Of a stretch of 64,000 nucleotides of DNA, positions 49,298 through 58,003 are shown piece after piece (the stretch's first letter is position 1; every line of letters begins with the position of its first letter). Made by a program: the position numbers and the translations under genes. The notes beneath the pieces were generated by a model. That model was not told the DNA's origin and ran no database searches. It saw nothing but the letters and a program-made list of their open reading frames with translations. Location: positions 1 to 64,000 of the forward strand of contig DGUP01000055.1 of the NCBI GenBank assembly GCA_002394685.1, read 5' to 3'. Source of the stretch: Treponema sp. UBA4307. GTDB lineage: Bacteria > Spirochaetota > Spirochaetia > Treponematales > Treponemataceae.

Positions 49298-51670
49298 TTA
49301 TTGTTCAGGATTTTTTCCTGATTTATTTTTACGAAATGGTTTACTTATAAATAAAAGCACTGGTGTTACTGTGTAATCAGCAATCAAGGCGGATGATAAT
49401 CCCACAATTGAAAGCCATCCAATATTTACAAGAACTGTCATGGTACTTGTAAGAAAAATTCCGAACATTGCACATAAAATTACAGTGGTCATTATCATTG
49501 TTTTTCCAATCTCTCTGTAAGATGCTAAAACAGCAGAACGATAATCTCCTGTAATTTCATAATGATATTTAATGTGGTTAGTAAAATGAATTGTATCATC
49601 AACTGCGATTCCCAGAATCATTGGCATTATCATTGCAGTAATCATATCAAGGTTGACTCCAGCGTACCCCATTATTCCCCCAATGATTATGATTGGAACA
49701 ACATTTGGAATCATTGCAATTATACCTGTACGAAGAGATGTAAAGGCTAAAATCAACAGAATAAGAATTACAATAAGAGATGTACCAATAGATTTAATTG
49801 AGCCACGAACCAGTTTTCCGTTCATATGAGCATATTGAACAACTTCTCCTACTACCCCTGCATTTGATGCATCGGGAAAAAGTTCATTAACCCATTTTTT
49901 GACCTGATCCATATTCTGAACAATTTCTTCGCCATCATAACCACAAAGTTCAACATGAAGATATCCAGCCTTGAAATCTTCACTTACATAATCATATAAG
50001 TCACTTCCACCGGATATTTCATACAAAAACATAATTTGACTTACAAGATCCTGGTCATCTGGAATTATATAAAAATCAGGGTCATCTTCGTTTAATGTTC
50101 TGTTCATTTCCTTGATAACCTTTGTTACTGAAGAAACACGTGGTTTACCATTAGAAACTTTAGTCTGACTGAGAGTTCCAATTCTTTCAGCAAGAAGATC
50201 CATTTTTTTCAAAACATCAGGATTCTTTAATGAATCTTCATCCTCATATTCAACAAGAACTTCATAACTGTACTGACTTCCCAGCTGACTCCTTGTAATT
50301 TCCATAAGACGTTTAATGTAAGGAGTCCGTTCGCCCATCATGTCGGAATAATTCATGTTTACCTTGATTTTGAAAAGACCAGGAATCATTGCAGCAATAA
50401 CTATAAAACTTACGGCCACTGTTATCCATTTTTTATTCAGAATGGCTTTACCCATTTTTTCTACATTAAGATCGGCTTTTGTTGAACCTTCAGTGTTTAC
50501 ATAATCAGGGTCAGGATTCTGATTTTTACCAAAACTATAAAGGCATGGAAGAAGAATTATTTCAAAAAGAAATACGGCAAATACAGCAGCCGCAGTTATT
50601 CCCCCAACCCATCTCATTGGTCTTATACCTGCAGATAGAAATGAAAGCATTCCTGCCATTGTTGTAATTACAGTAAAAGAAAGAGCCCAGCCAGAATCTC
50701 TAACTCCAAGAACAACAGATTCTTTTCTATTTCCAGTTCTTCTGAAATGCATTTTGAAACTGTTAATGTAATGAACGGCATATCCTACGGCAAGAGCCAT
50801 TGAAAGAAGAACGGTAACAAGAATCATTGTATTATTACCTTTAATATTCATCCATCCGGAGAAACCAAGGGTTGTACAAAGAGCACCAATTGTTGCTATT
50901 GATGGTACAAGGATTCCTCGAAGAGAACGAATAAAAACAATCAGAAAAAAGAGCATAACAATGAATCCCAGAATTATTCGGCTTATGCATTGTTTGTATA
51001 TTGCTTTTTCCTCTTCATATTCAGTGTAAGAAAGTCCTGCAGGTCTGATTTCCCATTTATCAGATTTATATTTGGGATCATTAAAGACTGCCATTGCAGG
51101 TGGAGCAATTTTATCTATTGCTTCATTCAGACTTTCTGTATACTGTTCAAGCTTTACAATAAGCCAGGTTTCAGTACAATCCTGACTTACAAGATTATTT
51201 ACGAGAGATTCACGGCTTAATATAAATTCTTTTTTTGCAGCAAGTTCTTCAGAATCTTCGGGAACACCATTTTCAAAAGGACTCATTACTTCAAATCCTT
51301 CTTCTGTTCCAAGTGGGATTGAAAGCTCCATCAATGATGTAATACTGTCTGCATAAGGAACATTGTTTAACAAATCATCTCCCAATTGATCAATCATGTT
51401 AAGCACTTCTGGATCGAATACATTTTCAGTTTTAATGTGGGCCATAAGAGTATCTGTTGATCCAAAAATACTCTCAAAATGATCCTGATTTATTTTTGTT
51501 GTTTCCCAGTCGTCGAACCAGTCTTCTTCTCCGTTATCAAGTCTAAGACGAAAAAGCCCCAGACTTCCTGCTATTGTCAAAATTATGAGGCCAATAATAA
51601 AAGCCCAGCGATGTTTGACTTGAAATCGTCCGAACTTTTCAAACCATTTATTAATATTTTTTACCTGCAT
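49298..51670 (-). CDS. RND-superfamily (MMPL) exporter
   Basis: A 790-residue inner-membrane protein. One N-terminal helix ('RWAFIIGLIILTIAGSLGLF') is followed by a periplasmic domain, a five-helix sterol-sensing-like bundle (about 230-390), a second periplasmic domain (about 425-610) and a second helix bundle to the end. The pattern 'LGIAVDDTIHFTNHI' is typical of hydrophobe/lipid-exporting RND proteins related to MmpL and HpnN. I chose ATG 51670 because GGAG precedes it; the frame starts at 51682. It is the first gene of a three-gene operon controlled by TetR-type operators. Confidence 0.88.
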   Translation of the reverse strand: MQVKNINKWFEKFGRFQVKHRWAFIIGLIILTIAGSLGLFRLRLDNGEEDWFDDWETTKINQDHFESIFGSTDTLMAHIKTENVFDPEVLNMIDQLGDDLLNNVPYADSITSLMELSIPLGTEEGFEVMSPFENGVPEDSEELAAKKEFILSRESLVNNLVSQDCTETWLIVKLEQYTESLNEAIDKIAPPAMAVFNDPKYKSDKWEIRPAGLSYTEYEEEKAIYKQCISRIILGFIVMLFFLIVFIRSLRGILVPSIATIGALCTTLGFSGWMNIKGNNTMILVTVLLSMALAVGYAVHYINSFKMHFRRTGNRKESVVLGVRDSGWALSFTVITTMAGMLSFLSAGIRPMRWVGGITAAAVFAVFLFEIILLPCLYSFGKNQNPDPDYVNTEGSTKADLNVEKMGKAILNKKWITVAVSFIVIAAMIPGLFKIKVNMNYSDMMGERTPYIKRLMEITRSQLGSQYSYEVLVEYEDEDSLKNPDVLKKMDLLAERIGTLSQTKVSNGKPRVSSVTKVIKEMNRTLNEDDPDFYIIPDDQDLVSQIMFLYEISGGSDLYDYVSEDFKAGYLHVELCGYDGEEIVQNMDQVKKWVNELFPDASNAGVVGEVVQYAHMNGKLVRGSIKSIGTSLIVILILLILAFTSLRTGIIAMIPNVVPIIIIGGIMGYAGVNLDMITAMIMPMILGIAVDDTIHFTNHIKYHYEITGDYRSAVLASYREIGKTMIMTTVILCAMFGIFLTSTMTVLVNIGWLSIVGLSSALIADYTVTPVLLFISKPFRKNKSGKNPEQ

Positions 51671-51695
51671 AAAAAACTCCATTAAAATATATATT

Positions 51696-51711
51696 GTTAC
51701 CTATATCTAAC
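51696..51711. promoter_or_regulatory. GTTA-box operator (exporter operon)
   Basis: The 16-bp element GTTACCTATATCTAAC (minus strand GTTAGATATAGGTAAC) lies downstream of the RND promoter. It is nearly identical to the element at 56038..56053 upstream of the second ABC pair. Confidence 0.55.
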
Positions 51712-51717
51712 TTTATT

Positions 51718-51782
51718 GATAACAGCGTTATCTTAATGATAACAATGTTATCTTGTCAAGTAGATTTAATAACATTGTTATC
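51718..51782. promoter_or_regulatory. three TetR-type operators between RND exporter and TetR genes
   Basis: Three palindromes with the core ATAACA-N-TGTTAT (site 1 has one mismatch): 51718..51732, 51738..51752 and 51768..51782. Their centres are 20 and 30 bp apart, close to two and three helical turns. Site 2 lies in the spacer of the RND promoter, site 1 overlaps its -10, and site 3 abuts the -35 of tetR. This predicts repression of the exporter and autoregulation of the regulator. Confidence 0.8.
51731..51759 (-). promoter_or_regulatory. RND exporter operon promoter
   Basis: TTGACA (51754..51759) with a weak -10 (TTAAGA at 17 bp, or TAAGAT at 18 bp) on the minus strand. The spacer is filled by operator site 2. 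Confidence 0.65.
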
Positions 51783-51789
51783 ATTTTTA

Positions 51790-51795
51790 TTGACA
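51790..51795 (+). promoter_or_regulatory. -35 box of the tetR (51838) promoter
   Basis: TTGACA at 51790..51795. The -10 box is poorly defined in the AT-rich stretch 51812..51822. A GAGGGG Shine-Dalgarno precedes the ATG. Confidence 0.5.
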
Positions 51796-51837
51796 AAGTC
51801 TGCATTTTTACTTAATTATTAAATAGAGGGGACTTTG

Positions 51838-52470
51838 ATGGCAGATTCTTCAATTGATACAAAAAATAAGATTTTAAATAGTGCTAAAAAAGAATTTTTG
51901 GAAAAAGGATTTATGAATGCATCTCTGCGTACAATAGCTGCAAATGCAGATTTAACCACAGGAGCTATGTATCGTCATTTTAAGGATAAAGATGCTCTTT
52001 TCTGTGCACTGGTAGATGATGCCATTGAAGAAACAAGAAAGGTTGTTATGTCAGCAGGTCTTATTGCCCATCTTAAAGATGGAGACCCTTTGGGAAAAGA
52101 ACACGAAGAAAAAGAAAACCAGATTTTATCAGATTTCATTGATTATATATATTCAGATTTCGATGCTTTCACTCTTTTAATTTCAAAATCCGGAGGGAGC
52201 ACTCATGAAAACTTTGTCAATGAAATGAGCGATTTATATACTAAGAACTGTATCCAAACCTTAAACTGGATGTATAAAAAAAAGTATGCATCAAAAAAGC
52301 TGGATACTCTTACAGTACATGTAATTGCATCCAGCCTGATAAACTCTTTCGTGGAACTGATTGATCATAAAGTACAAAAAAAAGAAGCCGTAAAATTCAT
52401 TGCTGATATACGTGATTTCTTTCATTTTGGAATTATGCGGATTATCGGAATAAAAGCTTTAACGCTCTGA
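51838..52470 (+). CDS. TetR-family regulator of the RND exporter operon
   Basis: A 210-residue TetR protein. The N-terminal helix-turn-helix is 'ASLRTIAANADLTTGAMYRHFKDKDALF' (about 26-53), and the C-terminal helices form the ligand pocket. It is divergent from the RND operon over a region with three palindromic operators, which predicts autorepression and repression of the exporter. I chose ATG 51838, which has a GAGGGG site; the TTG three bases upstream is in frame. The gene is convergent with the second ABC pair (18 bp apart). Confidence 0.9.
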   Translation: MADSSIDTKNKILNSAKKEFLEKGFMNASLRTIAANADLTTGAMYRHFKDKDALFCALVDDAIEETRKVVMSAGLIAHLKDGDPLGKEHEEKENQILSDFIDYIYSDFDAFTLLISKSGGSTHENFVNEMSDLYTKNCIQTLNWMYKKKYASKKLDTLTVHVIASSLINSFVELIDHKVQKKEAVKFIADIRDFFHFGIMRIIGIKALTL

Positions 52471-52488
52471 TTCCGATTTTTAATACCG

Positions 52489-54237
52489 CTATATTTTCCA
52501 GCTTACCGCTTCCTTTCGGGAATCAATAAATCGTGAATAAATTCCTCCTCTGGAAACAAGTTCATTGTGGCTACCCTTTTCTACAATACGGCCTTTATCA
52601 ATTACTACAATCTGGTCTGCATTCCTTACAGTTTTAAGACGATGGGCAATCATGATGACGGTCTTTTCTTTTGTAAGTTCTTTAATTGCATTCATTAAAT
52701 CTCTTTCGTTTTCCGGATCTACGTTGGCTGTTGCTTCATCAAGGATAATTACCGGAGAATCTTTCATTATTGCCCTTGCAATGGAAATACGCTGCCGTTC
52801 ACCACCGCTTAATGATGCTCCACCCTCACCAATGATTGTATCATAACCTTCCGGAAGTCTGCTGATAAAATCATGACAGCAGGCTTTTTTTGCAGCTTCA
52901 ATAACTTTTTCAACTGGAGCCTGAGGATTTCCAAAACGGATATTATTTGCAATAGTATCATGAAAAAGATAAACATTCTGGAAAACAAAACTATAGTTTT
53001 TCATAAGACTGTCCATACTGTAATTCTTTACATCTTTATCATCCAGTTTTACAGTACCAGAATCTACATCCCAGAAACGGGCCAGAAGGTGACAGAATGT
53101 TGTTTTACCGCCGCCACTTGGACCTACAATTGCAGTAATTGTTTTTTCAGGAATCTTTAAACTGATTCCATCAATAATTTTTTTCTGATCATAAGCAAAA
53201 GATATTTTGTCAGCTTGAATTGTTCTTTCTTCCGGTTGAATATCTTTACCTTCAATGTCCATTGTTGGAAGAGACAGGATTGTATTTGCTTTAGTTACTC
53301 CAATATCAATAATACGGAGAAGAGCAGAATAATTTCCTCCAGATTCAAGAGCAGTAAAAAGCATAAATGAACAAACAAGCATTGTGCTGCAGTCTGCAAG
53401 ATTCATGCTTCCAGCAAAATAAAATCCTATTGAAGCTAAAAGAATTGCAACTCCAGTAAGTTTTGCAACCAGAGACTGAATGTTTGAAAAAGGAATACAG
53501 TGCATCTCCATTTTTATAAGAGTCTTTTTTCTTTTTTCAATTACATAATTTAATTCTTTGCTGCGTTTACCTGCAAGATTGTAAGCTTTTACTTCTCCAA
53601 TTCCCTGAATGTATTCAAGGATTTTTCCAATTTCATCAGCATCATCTTTGTATTTTTTTGATGAGATATTTTTTACTGCGAGACGCATAAAAATATTTAC
53701 AAATTCAAATACGCCGAATCCTGCAAGGCCAATAAGTCCAATTCTCCAGTCAAAGAACAAAAGCATGACAATAATTAAAGTTGTATCCAGCAGACCCTGA
53801 AAAACCATCATTACTGCACGGGTTGCAACATCTCCAACACTTTCCATTGTATTTGTTGTAACAGAAGTTATTTCTCCAAGACTGTTACTGTTAAAGTAGC
53901 CCATTGGAAGATAGCGTAAATGTTCAGCAATTTCGATTCTCTTTCTGGCACAGGTTCTGTAGCCCCCTTCACATTGCCACATTGCAGTTACCTTTCTGGT
54001 GATTACTCCACCAATAACACTTATAATCATGATTATTAAGGAAGTCCAGATTGTTTTTTTATCAAAAGGATTTCCTTCAACTGTATTTCCAATTACACCC
54101 CGGAGCATTACTGCAACAGCCCCAATTCTTAAAGCCATAAACAGAGAATTAAAAACTCCAACTATTATTGATCCGTAAAACTTATTCCGATTTTCTTTAT
54201 CGCAGAATTTAAAAAACTTTACTAATGTTTCAAACAT
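52489..54237 (-). CDS. ABC transporter, fused permease-ATPase (pair 2, subunit B)
   Basis: A 582-residue half-exporter with six membrane helices and an ATPase: Walker A 'GPSGGGKTT', signature 'LSGGERQR', Walker B 'VIILDEA', H-loop 'IAHRLKT'. It follows its partner by 10 bp and probably forms a heterodimer. This type also includes siderophore and drug exporters. The control region upstream of the pair carries TetR-type and GTTA operators. Confidence 0.9.
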   Translation of the reverse strand: MFETLVKFFKFCDKENRNKFYGSIIVGVFNSLFMALRIGAVAVMLRGVIGNTVEGNPFDKKTIWTSLIIMIISVIGGVITRKVTAMWQCEGGYRTCARKRIEIAEHLRYLPMGYFNSNSLGEITSVTTNTMESVGDVATRAVMMVFQGLLDTTLIIVMLLFFDWRIGLIGLAGFGVFEFVNIFMRLAVKNISSKKYKDDADEIGKILEYIQGIGEVKAYNLAGKRSKELNYVIEKRKKTLIKMEMHCIPFSNIQSLVAKLTGVAILLASIGFYFAGSMNLADCSTMLVCSFMLFTALESGGNYSALLRIIDIGVTKANTILSLPTMDIEGKDIQPEERTIQADKISFAYDQKKIIDGISLKIPEKTITAIVGPSGGGKTTFCHLLARFWDVDSGTVKLDDKDVKNYSMDSLMKNYSFVFQNVYLFHDTIANNIRFGNPQAPVEKVIEAAKKACCHDFISRLPEGYDTIIGEGGASLSGGERQRISIARAIMKDSPVIILDEATANVDPENERDLMNAIKELTKEKTVIMIAHRLKTVRNADQIVVIDKGRIVEKGSHNELVSRGGIYSRFIDSRKEAVSWKI

Positions 54238-54247
54238 TTTTATTCAC

Positions 54248-56005
54248 CTACTCATCCTTGGATTCAACATGGGCTTCCCACATTTTTTTATACAATCCAT
54301 TCATCTTTAAAAGTTCTTTATGACTACCACAAGAATCTATCTGTCCATTATTTATTACGAAAATTTTATCTGCATCGCAAACAGTAGAAAGTCTATGGGC
54401 AATTACAATAAGTGTTTTTCCGGCTACCAGTTTGGAAACTGACTTCTGAATAAGCGCTTCATTTTCAGGATCAGTATAAGCAGTTGCTTCATCAAGAATT
54501 ACAATTGGTGCATTTTTCATCATAGCCCTGGCAATTGCAATTCTCTGTCTTTCACCGCCACTTAAATGTGTTCCACTTCCACCAACTATCGTATCAAATC
54601 CATTTTCCAGGGACATTATGAAATCATAACAACCGCTTTCTTTTGCAACCTTTTCAACTTCTTCATCAGAGGCTCCTTCTTTTCCAAGACGAATGTTATC
54701 CCTTACGCTCATATCAAAAAGAAAATTATCCTGACTCACATAGGCCACTCTATTGTTATACTCCTGAAGGGAAAGATCTTTTATATTTACGCCCCCAATT
54801 TCAATACTTCCAGAATTCACTTCCCAGAGAGATGCAATTAATCTGGCTATTGTTGATTTACCGCTGCCGCTTGGACCAACAAAAGCAGAGTAAGAGCCCT
54901 GAGGTAAAGACATATTTATTCCATGAAGGATTTCCTTTTCATCCGAATATTGAAAGTGCACATCTTTCAAAACAATTGAATTATCTTCCGGATTCATTTT
55001 ATTTTCTGAAGGACGAATAAGTTCCGGCAGTTCCATTATCTGACCGGCTTCAGCAAAAATCGCTCCAGCTTTTGCAATATCATCATGATACGAAAATGCA
55101 GTAATGAAAGGCTGAATTGCGCTGACTGCAAGAATTATTACGGTAATGAACAAAGATGCATCTATCATCCCCTTGAAAAACATAAATCCACCGATTGGTA
55201 AAAGAGAAAGAAGAAGACTTGGAGTTACCACAGTAGCAATGGCATGGGGCCAGATACAGTCCCGCATCCATTCTACATAACATGCAGAACCTTCTTTTGC
55301 AGCATTAACAAAACGTTCGTAAGAAGATTTTGATTTTCCGAATGCTTTAATTACTTCAATTCCATTTATATATTCAACTGCAGTATCATTCAGGATTTTT
55401 GTTTTTTCCAGTGCGTTTTTAAAACGTGCCGTTCCATCCTTAAACATAAAGCACATTGCAATTAATCCCACAGGAAGAACTGCAAAACTTGCAAGTGCCA
55501 GGCGCCAGTCTAAAACAAATAAATAAACTATAAGTGCAACTGACAAAATAATATTTGAAGTATATTCAGGAACAATATGAGCAAGGGCTGTTTCCATGCT
55601 GTCAATTCTGTCAATCATTATATTTTTTAATGATCCAGAAGGCATGTCCAGAACTGTTCCCAGAGGAAGCCTTGTAAGTTTATCGCACATTTTTTTTCTG
55701 ATATTTCCCAGAAGATTGAATGTTGCAACATGACTTATGCTGGTTGAAATGGCGTGAAATAAAACATTACCCAGCCAGAATGCGGCAATAACTCCAGCCT
55801 CTTTAAGATAGAGCATCCAGTCCTTTATACCTGACATCAGCTGTCCTACAATCTTCGCTATTATAAGATAAGGTGCAATACAGCAGGCTACACTAATAAT
55901 GGCAAATAAAACACTTATCAGATACTGATTTTTTTTCTCTCCTGCAAAGTATAAAATCCAGCCGGGCAGGCTTTTCTTTACAGGCGACTTTTTATTATTT
56001 TGCAT
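54248..56005 (-). CDS. ABC transporter, fused permease-ATPase (pair 2, subunit A)
   Basis: A 585-residue half-exporter with six membrane helices and a complete ATPase: Walker A 'GPSGSGKST', signature 'LSGGERQR', Walker B 'IVILDEA', H-loop 'IAHRLST'. AGGAG precedes the ATG. It is the first gene of a two-gene operon whose promoter holds a perfect 17-bp palindrome in its spacer. The neighbouring TetR gene (56130) is transcribed towards it. Confidence 0.9.
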   Translation of the reverse strand: MQNNKKSPVKKSLPGWILYFAGEKKNQYLISVLFAIISVACCIAPYLIIAKIVGQLMSGIKDWMLYLKEAGVIAAFWLGNVLFHAISTSISHVATFNLLGNIRKKMCDKLTRLPLGTVLDMPSGSLKNIMIDRIDSMETALAHIVPEYTSNIILSVALIVYLFVLDWRLALASFAVLPVGLIAMCFMFKDGTARFKNALEKTKILNDTAVEYINGIEVIKAFGKSKSSYERFVNAAKEGSACYVEWMRDCIWPHAIATVVTPSLLLSLLPIGGFMFFKGMIDASLFITVIILAVSAIQPFITAFSYHDDIAKAGAIFAEAGQIMELPELIRPSENKMNPEDNSIVLKDVHFQYSDEKEILHGINMSLPQGSYSAFVGPSGSGKSTIARLIASLWEVNSGSIEIGGVNIKDLSLQEYNNRVAYVSQDNFLFDMSVRDNIRLGKEGASDEEVEKVAKESGCYDFIMSLENGFDTIVGGSGTHLSGGERQRIAIARAMMKNAPIVILDEATAYTDPENEALIQKSVSKLVAGKTLIVIAHRLSTVCDADKIFVINNGQIDSCGSHKELLKMNGLYKKMWEAHVESKDE

Positions 56006-56037
56006 ATTTTACTCCTGAGTCAGATTACATTGCTTTA

Positions 56038-56053
56038 GTTAGCAATATCTAAC
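56038..56053. promoter_or_regulatory. GTTA-box operator (ABC pair 2)
   Basis: GTTAGCAATATCTAAC (minus strand GTTAGATATTGCTAAC), 10 bp downstream of the -10 box of the ABC promoter. It matches the element at 51696..51711 at 14 of 16 positions. Confidence 0.55.
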
Positions 56054-56062
56054 TGTAAGAGC

Positions 56063-56091
56063 ATTTTATATAACAGTGTTATATTAGTCAA
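56063..56091 (-). promoter_or_regulatory. promoter of ABC pair 2 with operator in the spacer
   Basis: TTGACT (56086..56091), 17 bp, TAAAAT (56063..56068) on the minus strand. The spacer is occupied by the perfect palindrome ATATAACA-G-TGTTATAT (56068..56084), which contains the same ATAACA-N-TGTTAT core as the sites near 51.7 kb. Confidence 0.8.
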
Positions 56092-56129
56092 CAAATATAT
56101 GCAGTTTTTTGAATAAAAATTACAAAAAA

Positions 56130-56780
56130 TCAGGAATCAGCAAAATGCATAAGAGAATTCCAGCCGCCACGATAAAATTTAAATAGCTGATTCAAACCTC
56201 TTTCTGCATCTTCTTTTGGAATGTCCCGTAAAAAAAGTGAAAAGAAAGATGAAAAACTTCCGGTTATAACCATCTCTTCAATGAGAGGATCTATGCGTTC
56301 AACTTTTTTTCCATACTGTTCAAGAATTGAGTAAAATTCATCAGTTGAGTCTATATCTTTTTTTGCAATATCCTGAATAAAGTTTTCATATTTTGTGCCG
56401 TCTGCACTTTTTAAAACAAGGCGAAAAACTTTTTTGTGGTTCCAGACATAGTCAAACATTGTTTTCATTCCTAAAGAGGAATAGTTTTCCATATTTTTAA
56501 TCTGTTCTTCCAGAGGATTGTTTTTAAAATCTTTCAGGATCTTGTCGTAGATTCCTTTTATGTATTCCACATGTTCTTCAACAAGGGCATCAAACAGTTC
56601 TTCTTTACTGCTGAAATAACCATAAAAGGCTCCCGTAGTCACTCCGGCCTTTTTAACAATTTCCCGGAGTGAAGAACCACGAAAGCCCTTTTTAAGGAAT
56701 TCTTTTTCTGCAACAGAAAGAATTTTTCTAAGAGTATCATTATTTGAAAAAGAGTTTACTGTTTTCTCCTTTACGCTCAT
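56130..56780 (-). CDS. TetR-family regulator upstream of ABC pair 2
   Basis: A 216-residue TetR protein with helix-turn-helix 'SSLREIVKKAGVTTGAFYGYFSSKEELF' (about 33-60). I chose ATG 56780 because a promoter (TTGACA, 17 bp, TATTTT) ends 7 nt upstream and includes the first part of the longer frame (to 56816). This start is leaderless. It is in the same orientation as the ABC operon, 124 bp upstream of it. No ATAACA-type palindrome is seen in its own promoter, so it may not be autoregulated that way. Confidence 0.88.
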   Translation of the reverse strand: MSVKEKTVNSFSNNDTLRKILSVAEKEFLKKGFRGSSLREIVKKAGVTTGAFYGYFSSKEELFDALVEEHVEYIKGIYDKILKDFKNNPLEEQIKNMENYSSLGMKTMFDYVWNHKKVFRLVLKSADGTKYENFIQDIAKKDIDSTDEFYSILEQYGKKVERIDPLIEEMVITGSFSSFFSLFLRDIPKEDAERGLNQLFKFYRGGWNSLMHFADS

Positions 56781-56787
56781 GAAAATA

Positions 56788-56816
56788 AAAATAAACTTAG
56801 ACTTTAGAACTGTCAA
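56788..56816 (-). promoter_or_regulatory. promoter of the second tetR gene, predicted leaderless
   Basis: TTGACA (56811..56816), 17 bp, TATTTT (56788..56793) on the minus strand, 7 nt before the ATG. Confidence 0.72.
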
Positions 56817-56824
56817 TAAGTCAT

Positions 56825-58000
56825 TTACTTGTCTTCAAAAACAACATTATCATTTATGATCTTAACAAGCTGATCCGCCATTTTAATATGGGTGTCAATT
56901 CGCGGATGATTATATGTCCAGGCCCTGAATGTAAACATCAGAACCTTTTCATCATCCATTCTTTTAACCGCACTTGTAATGGCCGATTTTAATTCCCGGC
57001 TTGACTGTATAGCGCTCATTCCGCCGGTTGCAGAAATAATCCATGCATCCGGATATTGATTTCGTATTTCTTTAAGAAGCTGCAAATACTTTTCTTCAAA
57101 ATCCGAAGGAAAATTTTCTTTTCTGTTCATTGAAAGTCCGAAATCATTTTGTCCAAGATTTACAACAACAACATCTGGATTTCTTCCAGTTGAAAAATCA
57201 TACTGAGGAGAAGCAGTTCTTGCGTAAAGATTTTTCCAGGACCTGCTGATTATAAATTCATTCCAGCTAATGCAGACTCCGGTTCCACCTACAGCCAGGT
57301 CACTTAATTCCCAGCCGAGTTTTCGTGCGGCAATTGCAGGATATGCAGTATAGGCATTGTGGGTTACCATCTGGTCAGCTTCATATGAATCTTCACCTCT
57401 TGTTTCAACACAAACGCCAGCAGTTATACTGTCGCCATAAAACTCAATTTTTCTGGAAGGAATTTTTGGAGGAGAAATTGTGCCACTTGCTTTCTTATAA
57501 CCGGCTGCATCTACATCAATTCCTAAAAAAGTATCCTGTACTCCTGCTTCATTTCTTTTAAAGATTGTACAGGTGTGCTCCCCTTTTTTCAGTTTCATTG
57601 AAGTAAAGTAATCATATTCACCATAAGGCTCCATCTGCAGAAGAATTATCTGATCATCAATTATTACATTGTAATAACTCAAAGCAGAATTTGAATCCTT
57701 AAAACGCAGCCCAAGTCTGGTTCCGTTAAATTTAAATGAAATACTTGTTCCTTCCCAGATTAATCGTGGAGCTTTTACGTCAGAAAAATCAATTCGTCCT
57801 GAATAATAAAAGCCTGGGTCATCAGCTTCAATGAAGGTCAAAGTCTTATCTGTAATTTCATCACCTGTTACTTTCCAGTCATACTCTGCAAGAGGCTGAA
57901 TTTTAGGAAGATTTGCATCTATCTGCCTTGAATAATCTTCTGCAATAATCGGAAGGGTAAAAGTTATGGCAGCCAGAACAAAACTAATTATTCTTTTCAT
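56825..58000 (-). CDS. CE2-type SGNH acetyl-esterase, secreted
   Basis: A 391-residue secreted enzyme (signal peptide, IAEDY near residue 22) with a beta-sandwich N-terminal domain (about 40-165) and a C-terminal SGNH hydrolase. The catalytic landmarks are 'EFYGDSITAG' (Ser), 'VGGTGVCISW' (Gly), 'LGQNDFGLS' (Asn) and the C-terminal Asp/His region 'YNHPRIDTHIKMA'. This two-domain order is that of CE2 deacetylases, which remove acetyl groups from mannan and xylan. It is the last gene of the mannan locus, 4 bp after the next SGNH gene. Confidence 0.85.
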   Translation of the reverse strand: MKRIISFVLAAITFTLPIIAEDYSRQIDANLPKIQPLAEYDWKVTGDEITDKTLTFIEADDPGFYYSGRIDFSDVKAPRLIWEGTSISFKFNGTRLGLRFKDSNSALSYYNVIIDDQIILLQMEPYGEYDYFTSMKLKKGEHTCTIFKRNEAGVQDTFLGIDVDAAGYKKASGTISPPKIPSRKIEFYGDSITAGVCVETRGEDSYEADQMVTHNAYTAYPAIAARKLGWELSDLAVGGTGVCISWNEFIISRSWKNLYARTASPQYDFSTGRNPDVVVVNLGQNDFGLSMNRKENFPSDFEEKYLQLLKEIRNQYPDAWIISATGGMSAIQSSRELKSAITSAVKRMDDEKVLMFTFRAWTYNHPRIDTHIKMADQLVKIINDNVVFEDK

Positions 58001-58003
58001 GAA

